A DNA stretch of 64,000 nt from Caballeronia sp. TF1N1 (GTDB lineage: Bacteria > Pseudomonadota > Gammaproteobacteria > Burkholderiales > Burkholderiaceae): contig NZ_CP084628.1 in assembly GCF_022878925.1 (NCBI RefSeq), positions 434,001 through 498,000 of the forward strand, in the 5' to 3' direction. The first letter of the stretch is position 1; the number at the start of each line of letters is the position of its first letter. This document shows, piece after piece, positions 18,195 to 26,704 of this stretch. A program made the translations under genes and the position numbers. Under the pieces are notes generated by a model. The model saw only the letters and a list, made by a program, of their open reading frames with translations. It did not search any database and was not told where the DNA came from.

Positions 18195-18362
18195 ATGAAA
18201 ATGTCTCTCAAGAAAGCTGTTGCCCTGTTGGCGGTCGCCGCTATCTTCGCACCGAGCGTGTCGTTCGCCGAAGCGCAATATCCGAACAACAAGCCGCGGC
18301 CTGCTTACAAGAAGCACAGCCACAAGCATCACGCAAAGAAGGCCGCCGCAGCATCGCAGTAA
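18195..18362 (+). CDS. Small secreted His/Lys-rich peptide
   Basis: 55 residues. A basic start, a hydrophobic core (AVALLAVAAIFAPSVSFAEA) and a probable cleavage site after SFA give a mature peptide of about 30 residues rich in Lys and His (KKHSHKHHAKK). Such composition suggests metal or polyanion binding in the periplasm, but nothing proves this. The ATG at 18201 is an equal alternative start. Similar short basic exported proteins are common and unannotated in Burkholderiaceae. Confidence 0.6.
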   Translation: MKMSLKKAVALLAVAAIFAPSVSFAEAQYPNNKPRPAYKKHSHKHHAKKAAAASQ

Positions 18363-18422
18363 GCAGGATCATGAATGCCGGGCGCGGCATTCAGCGGACT
18401 TCATGCTCGCCGATTGCCGCGC

Positions 18423-19040
18423 TCAACCTGCATCGCCTGAACTGATCACCGTCTGCATGCTCTTCAGAAGCGTGCGCAGATATCGCAGTAACCCCACCGT
18501 ATCGCCAAATTCCATGAAGCCGGGCCTTTCTCCGTCGCTGAAAAGCCGTGCGCCGTCGAGCGCTTCGTCGATGATGATTCCGCCATACGCCGCGTGCGGA
18601 CGATAAACGCCTGTCTCCACATGCAAGGTATTGGCATTGACGGCGGCATCGCGGATACGCATCAGAAACTGCACTTCGGGCGTGCGCGAACCGGACAGGC
18701 GATGCGCGTCGAAGAAATCGGCGACGGCGAGAATCGCGTTTGTCGACGGCACGCGAAGCGCGAAAGCCATGCGTTCGGCGGGATCGTCGAGTGACGGAAG
18801 CGACGGCGGCGGATCGTCCGGCGCGCGCTTGGCAGGCATGCCGTCTTCACTATGCGTGTGCGCTTCGGGATGCGCGTGGCGCATCGTCAGGAGCCGCTCC
18901 ACGCCGCTGAAATCGGGCGCAGGACCGCCGTTCTCGATCCATCCGCTCAATAGCGCCGCGTGGATATAGAGCGATTGCAACTGGGCGTCGATAAACGCGA
19001 CACCCATGCGGCAGACATCGGGGGACTGATTCTCGGGCAT
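18423..19040 (-). CDS. Hypothetical protein
   Basis: 205 residues, not recognised. No signal peptide or membrane segment. A Pro/Asp-rich low-complexity linker (about residues 65-90, with DDPPPSLPSLDD) separates two mostly helical halves. The C-terminal half has LMRIRDAAVNANTLHVETGVY and ends in a helix with KSMQTVISSG. Codon use matches the neighbours. It is transcribed leftward, convergent with the small peptide gene. Confidence 0.7.
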   Translation of the reverse strand: MPENQSPDVCRMGVAFIDAQLQSLYIHAALLSGWIENGGPAPDFSGVERLLTMRHAHPEAHTHSEDGMPAKRAPDDPPPSLPSLDDPAERMAFALRVPSTNAILAVADFFDAHRLSGSRTPEVQFLMRIRDAAVNANTLHVETGVYRPHAAYGGIIIDEALDGARLFSDGERPGFMEFGDTVGLLRYLRTLLKSMQTVISSGDAG

Positions 19041-19177
19041 GTCGTCTCCTGTGAGGCGGAGTCAGCGCAAGCGCGCTAACTGCGGTCCTTCTTCGAATAA
19101 CACGAAAGATCGCAATATTCGCACCCGCAAGAGGCGACATTGGCGGCGCGGTGCGAACGCGCCGTCATCGATAGCAC

Positions 19178-20314
19178 TTAGAAAATATTGCGCAGCCCGA
19201 TGGAAACGCCCGTTTGATTCGAGCGTCCCGGCAGTTCCACGAAGCCCGCGCCCGTTACCTTGTTGAAGTCCACCGTGCCGTAGACTTCGGTGCGCTTGGA
19301 CAACGCGTATTCCGCGACCGCCACGCCCGTATAGCGATTGCCGCTGCCGACTTCTCCACCGCCGATCGCCGCATTCTTCATGTGGTCGTAGTAAAACGCG
19401 CCGGTGAGCAAGAGCGCGGGCGTCACTTGATAGGTGATGCCGGCGAAGGGCCCATCGTCGCGACGACCCGAGCCTTTGAGGATATCCACGCCCGACACGA
19501 GATCGCGCTGCGACAGCGTGCTATCGACGAAACCGGTGTCATCGGTCGAATGCAAATAGCCGACGTAGAGCTTTGCCTGACCGATGGTATAGACCGCGTT
19601 GGCGTTCCAGATCTTCTGCTTGTTGCTTGCGTTGTCGCTGTTCTGCTGGTAGCCGCCGCCGATGGCAAGCGGCCCCACGGCATACGAAGCCGTGAAGCCG
19701 TACATGTTGCCCGCGCCCATGTGACCCGGCACCTGGCCCGAGAAGCCGCCCGCGCCCGTCGACGTGTAGTTGGTGCCGAACGAGTACATCGCCGCGACCG
19801 TCAGGCCCGCGAACGTGCCGTTGTACTTCACCGCGTTATCCGCGTAGAGACCGGCGCCGAGCGCGACCGGCAACCACGCATTCTCGAAGTAGTTGCCGAC
19901 CGTGAGCGGGTCGTAGGTATCGCCCAGCATGTCGAAAAGCGGCGTCTTCTGGCGGCCGAGCGTGAGCGTGCCGTACTGGTTCGACAGACCGACATACGCC
20001 GCGCGATTGAACTCGCGCTGGCTATCCGAGTACTGGCCGTTCTGCAATTCGACGCCGCTTTCCAAACGGAAAATCGCCTTGAGACCGCCGCCGAGATCTT
20101 CGGTGCCTTTCAAGCCGATCCGGCTATTGGTGATTGCGCCGTTGGTCATGAACACCTTGCCGTCGTTGTTGGCATTGGCGTTGGTGAGATAGCGCACGCC
20201 GACGTCGGCGACGCCGTACAGCGTGACCGAACTTTGCGCGAATGCGGTGTGACAGGCGAGTGCAATGGCCGTGATGCCAAGGGCGGATACGGCACGCGAT
20301 GTGATCGTCTTCAT
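19178..20314 (-). CDS. Trimeric outer-membrane porin (Gram-negative porin family)
   Basis: 378-residue 16-strand type beta-barrel for passive uptake of small solutes. The signal peptide ends at HTAFA and the mature protein begins QSSVTLYGVADVGVRY, the standard opening of Burkholderiales porins. Alternating strand patterns, the internal loop region with LGRQKTPLFDMLGDTYDP, and a C-terminal phenylalanine (SIGLRNIF) needed for BAM assembly are all present. A 43-codon upstream extension is not signal-like and is rejected. It is divergent from the TonB receptor. Confidence 0.95.
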   Translation of the reverse strand: MKTITSRAVSALGITAIALACHTAFAQSSVTLYGVADVGVRYLTNANANNDGKVFMTNGAITNSRIGLKGTEDLGGGLKAIFRLESGVELQNGQYSDSQREFNRAAYVGLSNQYGTLTLGRQKTPLFDMLGDTYDPLTVGNYFENAWLPVALGAGLYADNAVKYNGTFAGLTVAAMYSFGTNYTSTGAGGFSGQVPGHMGAGNMYGFTASYAVGPLAIGGGYQQNSDNASNKQKIWNANAVYTIGQAKLYVGYLHSTDDTGFVDSTLSQRDLVSGVDILKGSGRRDDGPFAGITYQVTPALLLTGAFYYDHMKNAAIGGGEVGSGNRYTGVAVAEYALSKRTEVYGTVDFNKVTGAGFVELPGRSNQTGVSIGLRNIF

Positions 20315-20526
20315 GGATGTCGTGAACTGGATGCTTTGATCGATGTTGTATGTCGCGCTTTGCCGATGGCTCTCGTGAAGCCGATCGAAAAAAGCACACG
20401 GACTTTTATCACATCGAATATCGCAGCGGACACGATGGGGCAAGTCATCGCAAAAAGGTGTGGTGTTTTGCGCAACTGACGCGCGTTGTTTAGTCGATCA
20501 CGTAACGCTGGCGTTTTTGTAAAGAT

Positions 20527-20538
20527 ACGTTATATCAT
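20527..20538 (+). promoter_or_regulatory. Direct repeat 1, Zur-like half-site
   Basis: ACGTTATATCAT, repeated exactly 67 bases downstream. It contains GTTATA, the half-site of proteobacterial Zur boxes, upstream of a ZnuD-like gene. The second half of a canonical palindrome is poorly conserved. Confidence 0.45.
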
Positions 20539-20593
20539 CTCACCGCCTGCGGTGGATGCCGTTCCTTACGCCTCCGTACGCTCATCGTATGCA

Positions 20594-20605
20594 ACGTTAT
20601 ATCAT
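20594..20605 (+). promoter_or_regulatory. Direct repeat 2, Zur-like half-site
   Basis: Exact copy of the upstream 12-mer, placed just ahead of the AGGAG ribosome site of the TonB receptor, where a bound repressor would block initiation. Confidence 0.45.
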
Positions 20606-20625
20606 TTCGACAGGAGTAGTGAATC

Positions 20626-22704
20626 TTGCACCACACGCCTTTCGCTCATCCAGCGCCGCGCAGACAGCGCCTCTTGCCACTCGGCATGCTGCTGGTCACC
20701 GCCGTGGCACGCGGCCAGACGGCCGCCGGCAACGTAACGGACACCGCGCTCACGCCGGTATTCGTCACGGCGAATCCGCTTGGATCGAACCAGTTGATGT
20801 CGCCATCCAGCGCGCTCGACGGCGACGCCCTCGCTCTGCGACGCGGCGATTCGCTCGGCGAGACGCTCAACGGTCTGCCCGGCGTCTCCACGACGACTTA
20901 CGGTCCGATGGTCGGCCGGCCGATCATCCGTGGCATGGACGGCGACCGCATCCGCATATTGCAAAACGGCGTCGCGGCCTTCGATGCGTCGTCGCTCTCG
21001 TACGATCACGCCGTCCCGCAAGATCCGCTTTCAGTGGAGCGCGTCGAGATCGTGCGCGGACCGGCGGCGCTGCTATACGGCGGCAACGCGATAGGCGGCG
21101 TGGTGAACACCATCGACAACCGCATTCCGCGCGAGCCGATCAAAGGCGTCTCCGGTCAGGCCGATGCCAGCTATGGCGGCGCCAACGATGCGCGCGCGGG
21201 CGCGGCGCTCGTGGAAGGCGGCAACGGGCAGTTCGCGTTTCACGTCGATGCCTTCGACCGCGAAACCAGCAAGGAGCGCGTCCCCGGCTTTACGCACTCG
21301 GATCGCCAGCGCGCGCTCGACGGACCGGACGCGCAAGAGCCCTACGGCAGCATCCCGAATAGCGACGGGCGCTGGCACGGCGGCGCGGTCGGCACGTCCT
21401 ACACCTGGGCCGACGGATATGCGGGTGTGAGCTACAACGGCTACGAAGCGAACTACGGATCGGTCGCCGAAGACGATGTGCGTCTGCGCATGCATCAGGA
21501 TCACGTGACGGCGGCATCGGAGATACGCAATCTGCAAGGACCGTTCAGCCAGCTCAAGTTCAACTTCGGCTATACCGATTACGAACACAAGGAGATCGAC
21601 GACGGCGAAACCGGCACGACCTTTCGTAACCACGGCTACGAGGCGCGCATCGAGGCGCGTCACAAGAAAATCGGTCCGTTCGATGGCGCCATCGGCGTGC
21701 AGTTGAGTCAAAACACATTTTCCGCGCTCGGCGACGAAGCGCTCGTGCCGACATCGCAGCCGACGAGCGCCGCGCTCTTCGGACTCGAGGAATGGGCCGT
21801 CAACGACGCGCTCACGCTCAGCGTCGGGGCACGCTACGAGCATGTGAAGATCGACCCGACGGCGGGCGGCAACGAGAAATTCGCATCGGCGATGTCGCGT
21901 GATTTCAACGCGGGAAGCGTGTCCGCGGGCGCGTTGTTCAAGCTGAATCCGATCTGGTCCGTGGTCGGCAATCTCGCCTACACCGAGCGCGCGCCGACTT
22001 ACTACGAACTCTTTGCCAACGGTCCGCACGATGCCACCGGTCAGTACCTGATCGGCAATCAGGACGCGCAGAAGGAAAAGGCCGTGTCCACCGACGTGTC
22101 CTTGCGCTTCGCGAGCGGTCCCAACAAAGGCAGCGCGGGCGTGTTCTACAGCCGCTTTCGCAACTATCTGACCGAGTTCAACACGGGCCGTCTCGTCAAC
22201 GACGACGACACGCCCGTGGCGCCGGGCACCGACGACGCGCTCGACGAAGCGGTTTATCGCGGCGTGCGCGCGGAGTTTTACGGCATCGAACTGGATGGCA
22301 AATGGCGCGTGCTCGATCAAGGCGCGCATCGGCTCGATGTGGAAGTCGTCGCCGATTACACGCATGCCCGTAATGTCGATACTGGCGAAGCCTTGCCGCG
22401 CATCTCGCCGTTGCGCACGACGCTCGCGCTCGACTACGGCTACGGTCCTTACGGCGCGCGCGCGGAAATGGTTCACGCGTGGGCGCAGCATCGCGTGCCG
22501 GAGAACGATCTGCCGACGGGAAGCTACACGACGCTCGGGCTCACGCTCACGTACAAGTTCCGCGTCGGACCAACGGACTGGCTCGCTTACGTGCGCGGAC
22601 AGAACCTGACGAATCAGGAAGTGCGTTACGCGAGTTCGGTCGTAAGGGACATCGCGCCTGAAGGCGGTCGCAGCGTGATGATCGGATTACGCACGGCGTT
22701 TTGA
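20626..22704 (+). CDS. TonB-dependent outer-membrane receptor, ZnuD-like
   Basis: 692 residues: signal peptide (RRQRLLPLGMLLVTAVARG), plug domain (about 45-155, with RGMDGDRIRILQNG and VERVEIVRGPAALLYGGNAI) and a 22-strand barrel ending in FGLRTAF-type residues (MIGLRTAF). The plug and NRIPREP region resemble ZnuD zinc receptors more than siderophore receptors. The start is TTG with AGGAG nine bases upstream; the next in-frame ATG would cut the signal peptide. It takes up zinc or another metal complex using TonB energy. The GTTATA repeats upstream agree with zinc control. Confidence 0.9.
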   Translation: MHHTPFAHPAPRRQRLLPLGMLLVTAVARGQTAAGNVTDTALTPVFVTANPLGSNQLMSPSSALDGDALALRRGDSLGETLNGLPGVSTTTYGPMVGRPIIRGMDGDRIRILQNGVAAFDASSLSYDHAVPQDPLSVERVEIVRGPAALLYGGNAIGGVVNTIDNRIPREPIKGVSGQADASYGGANDARAGAALVEGGNGQFAFHVDAFDRETSKERVPGFTHSDRQRALDGPDAQEPYGSIPNSDGRWHGGAVGTSYTWADGYAGVSYNGYEANYGSVAEDDVRLRMHQDHVTAASEIRNLQGPFSQLKFNFGYTDYEHKEIDDGETGTTFRNHGYEARIEARHKKIGPFDGAIGVQLSQNTFSALGDEALVPTSQPTSAALFGLEEWAVNDALTLSVGARYEHVKIDPTAGGNEKFASAMSRDFNAGSVSAGALFKLNPIWSVVGNLAYTERAPTYYELFANGPHDATGQYLIGNQDAQKEKAVSTDVSLRFASGPNKGSAGVFYSRFRNYLTEFNTGRLVNDDDTPVAPGTDDALDEAVYRGVRAEFYGIELDGKWRVLDQGAHRLDVEVVADYTHARNVDTGEALPRISPLRTTLALDYGYGPYGARAEMVHAWAQHRVPENDLPTGSYTTLGLTLTYKFRVGPTDWLAYVRGQNLTNQEVRYASSVVRDIAPEGGRSVMIGLRTAF

Positions 22705-22709
22705 TCGAT

Positions 22710-22749
22710 GCGAGGCGTGGGCGATGCTTCATTCATCCACGAACCTCGC
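22710..22749. terminator. Possible bidirectional hairpin terminator
   Basis: Arms GCGAGG-c-GTGG and CCAC-gaa-CCTCGC form an imperfect stem between the convergent receptor and DUF3325 genes, overlapping the 3' end of the latter. There is no strong T tract. Confidence 0.35.
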
Positions 22750-23017
22750 GTCGCTCAAGCAAGATGAGCGCGCCATATACGATGCCTGCGGCAAGACTCG
22801 TGCATCCGCTAAAGCTCACGAGTCCGAGCGCCCAGCCTTCGCCGCCGACGAGGTATCGAAGCGCGAGCACGAGGCCGCACCATCCGGCGGTGCGAAACGC
22901 GCGCGACTGACCGCGTGACAGCTCGCGTCCGAAGAGGGTCTCTTGATGCCGCTCCATTGCCAGCGCAAGAAACGCGAATGACACGACGCAGACCAGCAAG
23001 GCGATTCCCTGCGTCAC
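22733..23017 (-). CDS. DUF3325 family small membrane protein
   Basis: 94 residues with three hydrophobic helices; the segment AMERHQETLFGRELSRGQSRAFR after the first helix (given here in part) is typical of DUF3325 proteins that accompany PepSY iron-uptake proteins. It starts at a GTG that overlaps the stop of the PepSY gene (GTGA), with AGGAGG eight bases upstream. It is too short to stand out among overlapping open frames. Probable helper in siderophore-iron reduction or release; mechanism unknown. Confidence 0.85.
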   Translation of the reverse strand: MTQGIALLVCVVSFAFLALAMERHQETLFGRELSRGQSRAFRTAGWCGLVLALRYLVGGEGWALGLVSFSGCTSLAAGIVYGALILLERREVRG

Positions 23018-24630
23018 GTGCTTTCCTCCTCGGTTTCCTTCATCGTCACCTTGCGCTCGTCGACGGTTCTCGCGGGCTTCACGCGCGGCGTGTGACGTGC
23101 TGTGCGTATCGCCAATGCGGCATGCAACGCGGCGAACGCCCACATCATCAGATCGAATCCGGCGAACACCCAATCGCCTTCCGCGACACTGCGCCAGAAC
23201 GGCCTTTGCGTCGTGAAGGCATTGAGCACCGGCAAGAGCGCGAGCAAGGCAGCCGCAAGCCAAAGCAGTTCTATCCACGCGCGCTTCGCGGGCCGCGCGA
23301 ACACCCACGGCAACGTTGCCGCCCAGATGGCAAAGAACAGGTTGATCTCCGCTTCGGCGCGGTCGTGCATCGACACGGGCAATAGTCGATTCGCCCACAG
23401 ATATCCGGTCATGGCGATGGAAAGTCCCGCAATGCTCACGATATTCAGCCGCTCGACGAGCCAGAAGCCGAAGTACGGCCGCGTCGGATCGAGCAGCTTT
23501 TGACGGCGTTTGACCGTCCACATGACGAGGCCGGTGCCGACCATCGCCGTGCCCGCGAGACTGACGATGAAATACAGCCAGCGCAGTTGCAGACCGCTGA
23601 AGCGCCCGAGATGCAACGCATAGAGCACACCGCGCGTTTCGGCGGCTGCGCCCACGCTGTCCTTCACGTCGATGAGTTTGCCCGTCACGCCATCGAAGAG
23701 AAGATACTGCGGACTCATCGATACACGCACCGCATCGCCACGCGATACGGCCACGCGTGCCGCGCCGTCGCCCGGATTCGTGATCGTCACTCGTCCCGCA
23801 TTTTCCCGGCCCCAGCGCGCTTCGGCTTCGCGCACCATCGGAGCGATGGGCGCGAGCGGAACCTTCGTTCCATCGGGCTTGCCCGGTTGAATGAATGCGC
23901 TCAGTTGCGCCGTCATCTGCTGGCGTTCCGCGGGCGTCTTGAATGCGGCCGATGCGCCGAACGGCATGTACATCGCCATCAACGTAACGAGACCGGTGTA
24001 GGTGATCATCAAGTGGAACGGCAGGCCGAACACCGACAGCGCATTGTGCGCGTCGAGCCATGAGCGTTGTCCCTTGCCCCATCGAAACGTAAAGAAGTCG
24101 ATGAAAATCTTTTTGTGCGTGATGACGCCGCTTACGATTGCGACCAGCATGAACATCGCGCAGAAGCCTGCAATCCAGCGTCCCCACAGCGCGGGCATGT
24201 AGTAAAACTGGAAATGAAAGCGATAGAAGAAGTCACCGCCGAGCGTCTCGCGCGTAGTCACTTTCTGGCCGGTTGCAGGATCGAAGCTCGCTTCCGAAAA
24301 CGTGCGCCGGCCCTGCGCCGCGCCCGGCGTGCGCCAGAACGATCCCATCACGCTGCTGCGATCGTTCGGCAAGTCGAAGCTCCATTGCGAGCTTCCCGCA
24401 GCGATGGTGCCAAGCGTCGCGGCGACGCGTTCGGCAGCGGATGCCGCGTCGGGCAAGACCTTTTGATGCGCGACTTCCGGGCGCATCCACTGCGAGATCT
24501 CGTCCTTGAAGTAACTGACCGTGCCGGTGAGAAACATGGCATAGAGAATCCATCCGACGAGCAGACCGGCCCATGTATGCAGGTCCGACATGCTCTGGCG
24601 GATGCCGCGCGGTTTGACGTCTGCCTTCAT
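23014..24630 (-). CDS. PepSY-associated transmembrane protein (siderophore iron utilisation)
   Basis: 538 residues, PepSY-TM family. N-terminal helix after SMSDLHTWAGLLVGWILY, a periplasmic domain with PepSY-like segments, the helix-flanking HNALSVFGLPFHLMITYTG, and a C-terminal bundle of helices ending in a charged tail. Conserved His residues at helix ends suit haem binding, as in FoxB/FsrB-like ferric-siderophore reductases. ATG overlaps the DUF3649 stop (ATGA). The frame is open far upstream but only because of high GC. Fur box upstream of the operon supports iron control. Confidence 0.9.
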   Translation of the reverse strand: MKADVKPRGIRQSMSDLHTWAGLLVGWILYAMFLTGTVSYFKDEISQWMRPEVAHQKVLPDAASAAERVAATLGTIAAGSSQWSFDLPNDRSSVMGSFWRTPGAAQGRRTFSEASFDPATGQKVTTRETLGGDFFYRFHFQFYYMPALWGRWIAGFCAMFMLVAIVSGVITHKKIFIDFFTFRWGKGQRSWLDAHNALSVFGLPFHLMITYTGLVTLMAMYMPFGASAAFKTPAERQQMTAQLSAFIQPGKPDGTKVPLAPIAPMVREAEARWGRENAGRVTITNPGDGAARVAVSRGDAVRVSMSPQYLLFDGVTGKLIDVKDSVGAAAETRGVLYALHLGRFSGLQLRWLYFIVSLAGTAMVGTGLVMWTVKRRQKLLDPTRPYFGFWLVERLNIVSIAGLSIAMTGYLWANRLLPVSMHDRAEAEINLFFAIWAATLPWVFARPAKRAWIELLWLAAALLALLPVLNAFTTQRPFWRSVAEGDWVFAGFDLMMWAFAALHAALAIRTARHTPRVKPARTVDERKVTMKETEEEST

Positions 24631-24908
24631 ACCGACCACGCCGCGATCAGGAGCGGTATCGATACGATAAGGCATCCGAACCATGCGCGCGTTGCGCTCC
24701 GCACCGCGAAGACCCAGATCACCGCGCATACGTAGACGACGAAACTTGCCAGCATGCCGGTGAGCACCGCTTGTGGCTTGCTCATCGGCAGCGCGAGCGC
24801 GGCGACGCTCGTCAGGGCGGCAAGCGCGTAACCGCCGAACATCGCGCAGACGATGCGCGATACGAGCGGCCCCACGCGGGCAATTCGGTTGGTAATCAAA
24901 CCAGTCAT
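24627..24908 (-). CDS. DUF3649 family membrane protein (iron-uptake associated)
   Basis: 93 residues with three transmembrane helices (RIVCAMFGGYALAALTSVAAL, then two more). First gene of the DUF3649-PepSY-DUF3325 operon, a set that commonly sits beside siderophore receptors. AAGGA lies 11 bases before this ATG; ATG at 24932 would add eight residues and lacks a ribosome site. Its stop overlaps the PepSY start. Confidence 0.8.
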   Translation of the reverse strand: MTGLITNRIARVGPLVSRIVCAMFGGYALAALTSVAALALPMSKPQAVLTGMLASFVVYVCAVIWVFAVRSATRAWFGCLIVSIPLLIAAWSV

Positions 24909-25216
24909 TGGCTGGCGAATCCTTGAGTTCATGAGTGCGCTGTGTCCCGTCGCGGACACGCGCCGTGTGACCGACGCCGAAGGCATCGAAACAGATGGCC
25001 GAGCAGAAGTTGCAAGCGCCATGGTCACGCAAGCCAGCGGCGTGATCGATTCAGGATAAATGATAACCATTATTAATAACAGTTGCTGAACGAGGCTGTC
25101 AAGGAAAGGTCCTATCACGCTGGAGGACCGTGAGTCTGATCTCTTCGGGAGCGAAACCTGCTCGCCGCGATACCGAGCCATCTTTCACGGCATGAGTACT
25201 CAAGGAGACAAAGAAA
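24909..25216. promoter_or_regulatory. Divergent control region with Fur box
   Basis: About 310 bases between the leftward iron operon and the rightward MmgE/PrpD gene. It contains a strong Fur box about 150 bases upstream of the iron operon and the AAGGAG of the rightward gene. Confidence 0.6.
25056..25074. promoter_or_regulatory. Fur box
   Basis: The core ATGATAACCATTAT matches the Fur consensus core ATGATAATCATTAT at 13 of 14 positions; 14 of 19 match over the full site. It lies in AT-rich DNA upstream of the DUF3649-PepSY-DUF3325 operon. Confidence 0.75.
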
Positions 25217-26701
25217 ATGTCCGCATTCGACCGTCGTAATTTTCTCAAGACCAGCGCAGCGAGTGCCTTGGCATCGGCTACCGTCAGTCCGGCCGCGTTC
25301 GCGCAATCTAACGCGGCTAAGGCTTCTTCACCTGCACCCGCAAGCGCATCCAACGCCCGCCCGCCGAAAGTCACACGCATACTTGCGGAGTTCATCTGCA
25401 AGACGAGCTATCAAGACTTGCCCGCGCCAGCACGCAAGGAAGGCGTGCGCACGCTCATGAACTGGGTCGGCGTCGCGGTGGGCGGCTCGCACGATGAAAC
25501 CGTCAGTCGCGCCGTCGCCGCGCTCACGCCATTCTCGGGTCCGCCACAAGCCAATCTGCTGGGCCGCGCCGAGCGCTTCGACATCATGAACGCGGCGTTT
25601 ATCAATGGCGTCAGCAGTCATATCTTCGATTACGACGACACGCATCTCAAGACGATCATTCACCCAGCGGGTCCCGTGGCATCCGCGATCCTCGCGTTCT
25701 CGCAATACCAACCGGTGTCGGGCAAGGACTTCCTCAACGCACTCGTGCTGGGTGTCGAAACCGAACTGCGCATTGGCAATGCCGTGTATCCCAACCACTA
25801 CGATGTCGGCTGGCACATCACCGGAACATGCGGCGTATTCGGCTCGGCCGCCGCGACCGGCAAGCTCATGGGACTGAGCGTTCAGCAAATGGTATGGGCG
25901 CTGGGACTTGCAGCGTCGCAACCGGTAGGACTGCGCGAGTCATTCGGCTCGATGAACAAGAGCTTCAATCCGGGGCGTGCCGCCGCGAACGGCATCTTCG
26001 CGGCCTTGCTGGCGGCAAGGGATTACACGAGTTCTGACGGCATGATCGAAGCCAAGCGCGGATGGGCGAACACCATTAGCACGAAGCAGGATTACCGCGA
26101 GATTACCGAAGGTCTGGGATCGCATTACGAATCGACCTTGAATACGTACAAGCCGTTTGCATGCGGCATCGTCATTCATCCGGCAATAGACGCTGCAATT
26201 CAGCTTCGCAACGAAAACAAGCTGCAAGCGGATCAAATAGAACGTATCGATCTTCGCGTGCATCCTCTCGTCATTGAGTTGACGGGGAAGAAGACGCCGC
26301 AGATCGGGCTCGAAGGAAAGTTCAGCATCTATCATGCGGTAGCGATTGCGATCATCGACGGCGCGGCCGGTGAGAAGCAGTTCAGCGATGCGAAGGTGCG
26401 CGACCCGAACACCATCGCGTTGCGCGACAAGGTGAATGCGATCATCGATCCCGCGATAAAACCGGAACAGGTCGACATGACGATCGTGCTGAAGGACGGC
26501 CGCAAGCTGCACAAGTATATTCAGCATGCTATCGGCAGTAGCGAAGTGCCGATGACCGATCAGCAATTGGAGAAGAAGTTCTCCGATCTCGCCGATGGCA
26601 TTCTCTCGCCCGAGCAAACTCGCGCGTTGATGGATAAATGCTGGCAGGTCGAGCAATTAGGGAACGCGGGCGATATTGCGTTGGCGGCGCTTCCACGTTG
26701 A
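25217..26701 (+). CDS. MmgE/PrpD family protein with Tat signal
   Basis: 494 residues. MmgE/PrpD proteins include 2-methylcitrate dehydratase and itaconyl-CoA/cis-aconitate enzymes. The helical domain with YDDTHLKTIIHPAGPVAS (substrate-site Asp/His) and GTCGVFGSAAATGKLMGLS is intact. Unusually, the N terminus carries FDRRNFLKTSAASALASA, a twin-arginine signal, then an Ala/Ser-rich linker, so the protein is probably periplasmic. AAGGAG lies 9 bases before the ATG. No prpB or prpC is nearby, so it is unlikely to be the housekeeping methylcitrate enzyme. Confidence 0.9.
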   Translation: MSAFDRRNFLKTSAASALASATVSPAAFAQSNAAKASSPAPASASNARPPKVTRILAEFICKTSYQDLPAPARKEGVRTLMNWVGVAVGGSHDETVSRAVAALTPFSGPPQANLLGRAERFDIMNAAFINGVSSHIFDYDDTHLKTIIHPAGPVASAILAFSQYQPVSGKDFLNALVLGVETELRIGNAVYPNHYDVGWHITGTCGVFGSAAATGKLMGLSVQQMVWALGLAASQPVGLRESFGSMNKSFNPGRAAANGIFAALLAARDYTSSDGMIEAKRGWANTISTKQDYREITEGLGSHYESTLNTYKPFACGIVIHPAIDAAIQLRNENKLQADQIERIDLRVHPLVIELTGKKTPQIGLEGKFSIYHAVAIAIIDGAAGEKQFSDAKVRDPNTIALRDKVNAIIDPAIKPEQVDMTIVLKDGRKLHKYIQHAIGSSEVPMTDQQLEKKFSDLADGILSPEQTRALMDKCWQVEQLGNAGDIALAALPR

Positions 26702-26704
26702 ATC

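Larger units (their letters stand above)
20315..20625. promoter_or_regulatory. Divergent control region of porin and TonB receptor
   Basis: About 310 bases between head-to-head outer-membrane protein genes. It contains the two direct repeats described separately and must hold both promoters. Confidence 0.5.

Noticed and set aside
20626..22704. Haem or siderophore receptor
   Set aside because: No haem FRAP/NPNL motif was seen and the plug resembles ZnuD; siderophore use cannot be fully excluded because a Fur-controlled operon is adjacent.
22733..24187. 484-codon minus-strand frame over the PepSY gene
   Set aside because: Only its last 94 codons (DUF3325) are real; the rest is a shadow of the PepSY gene in another frame.
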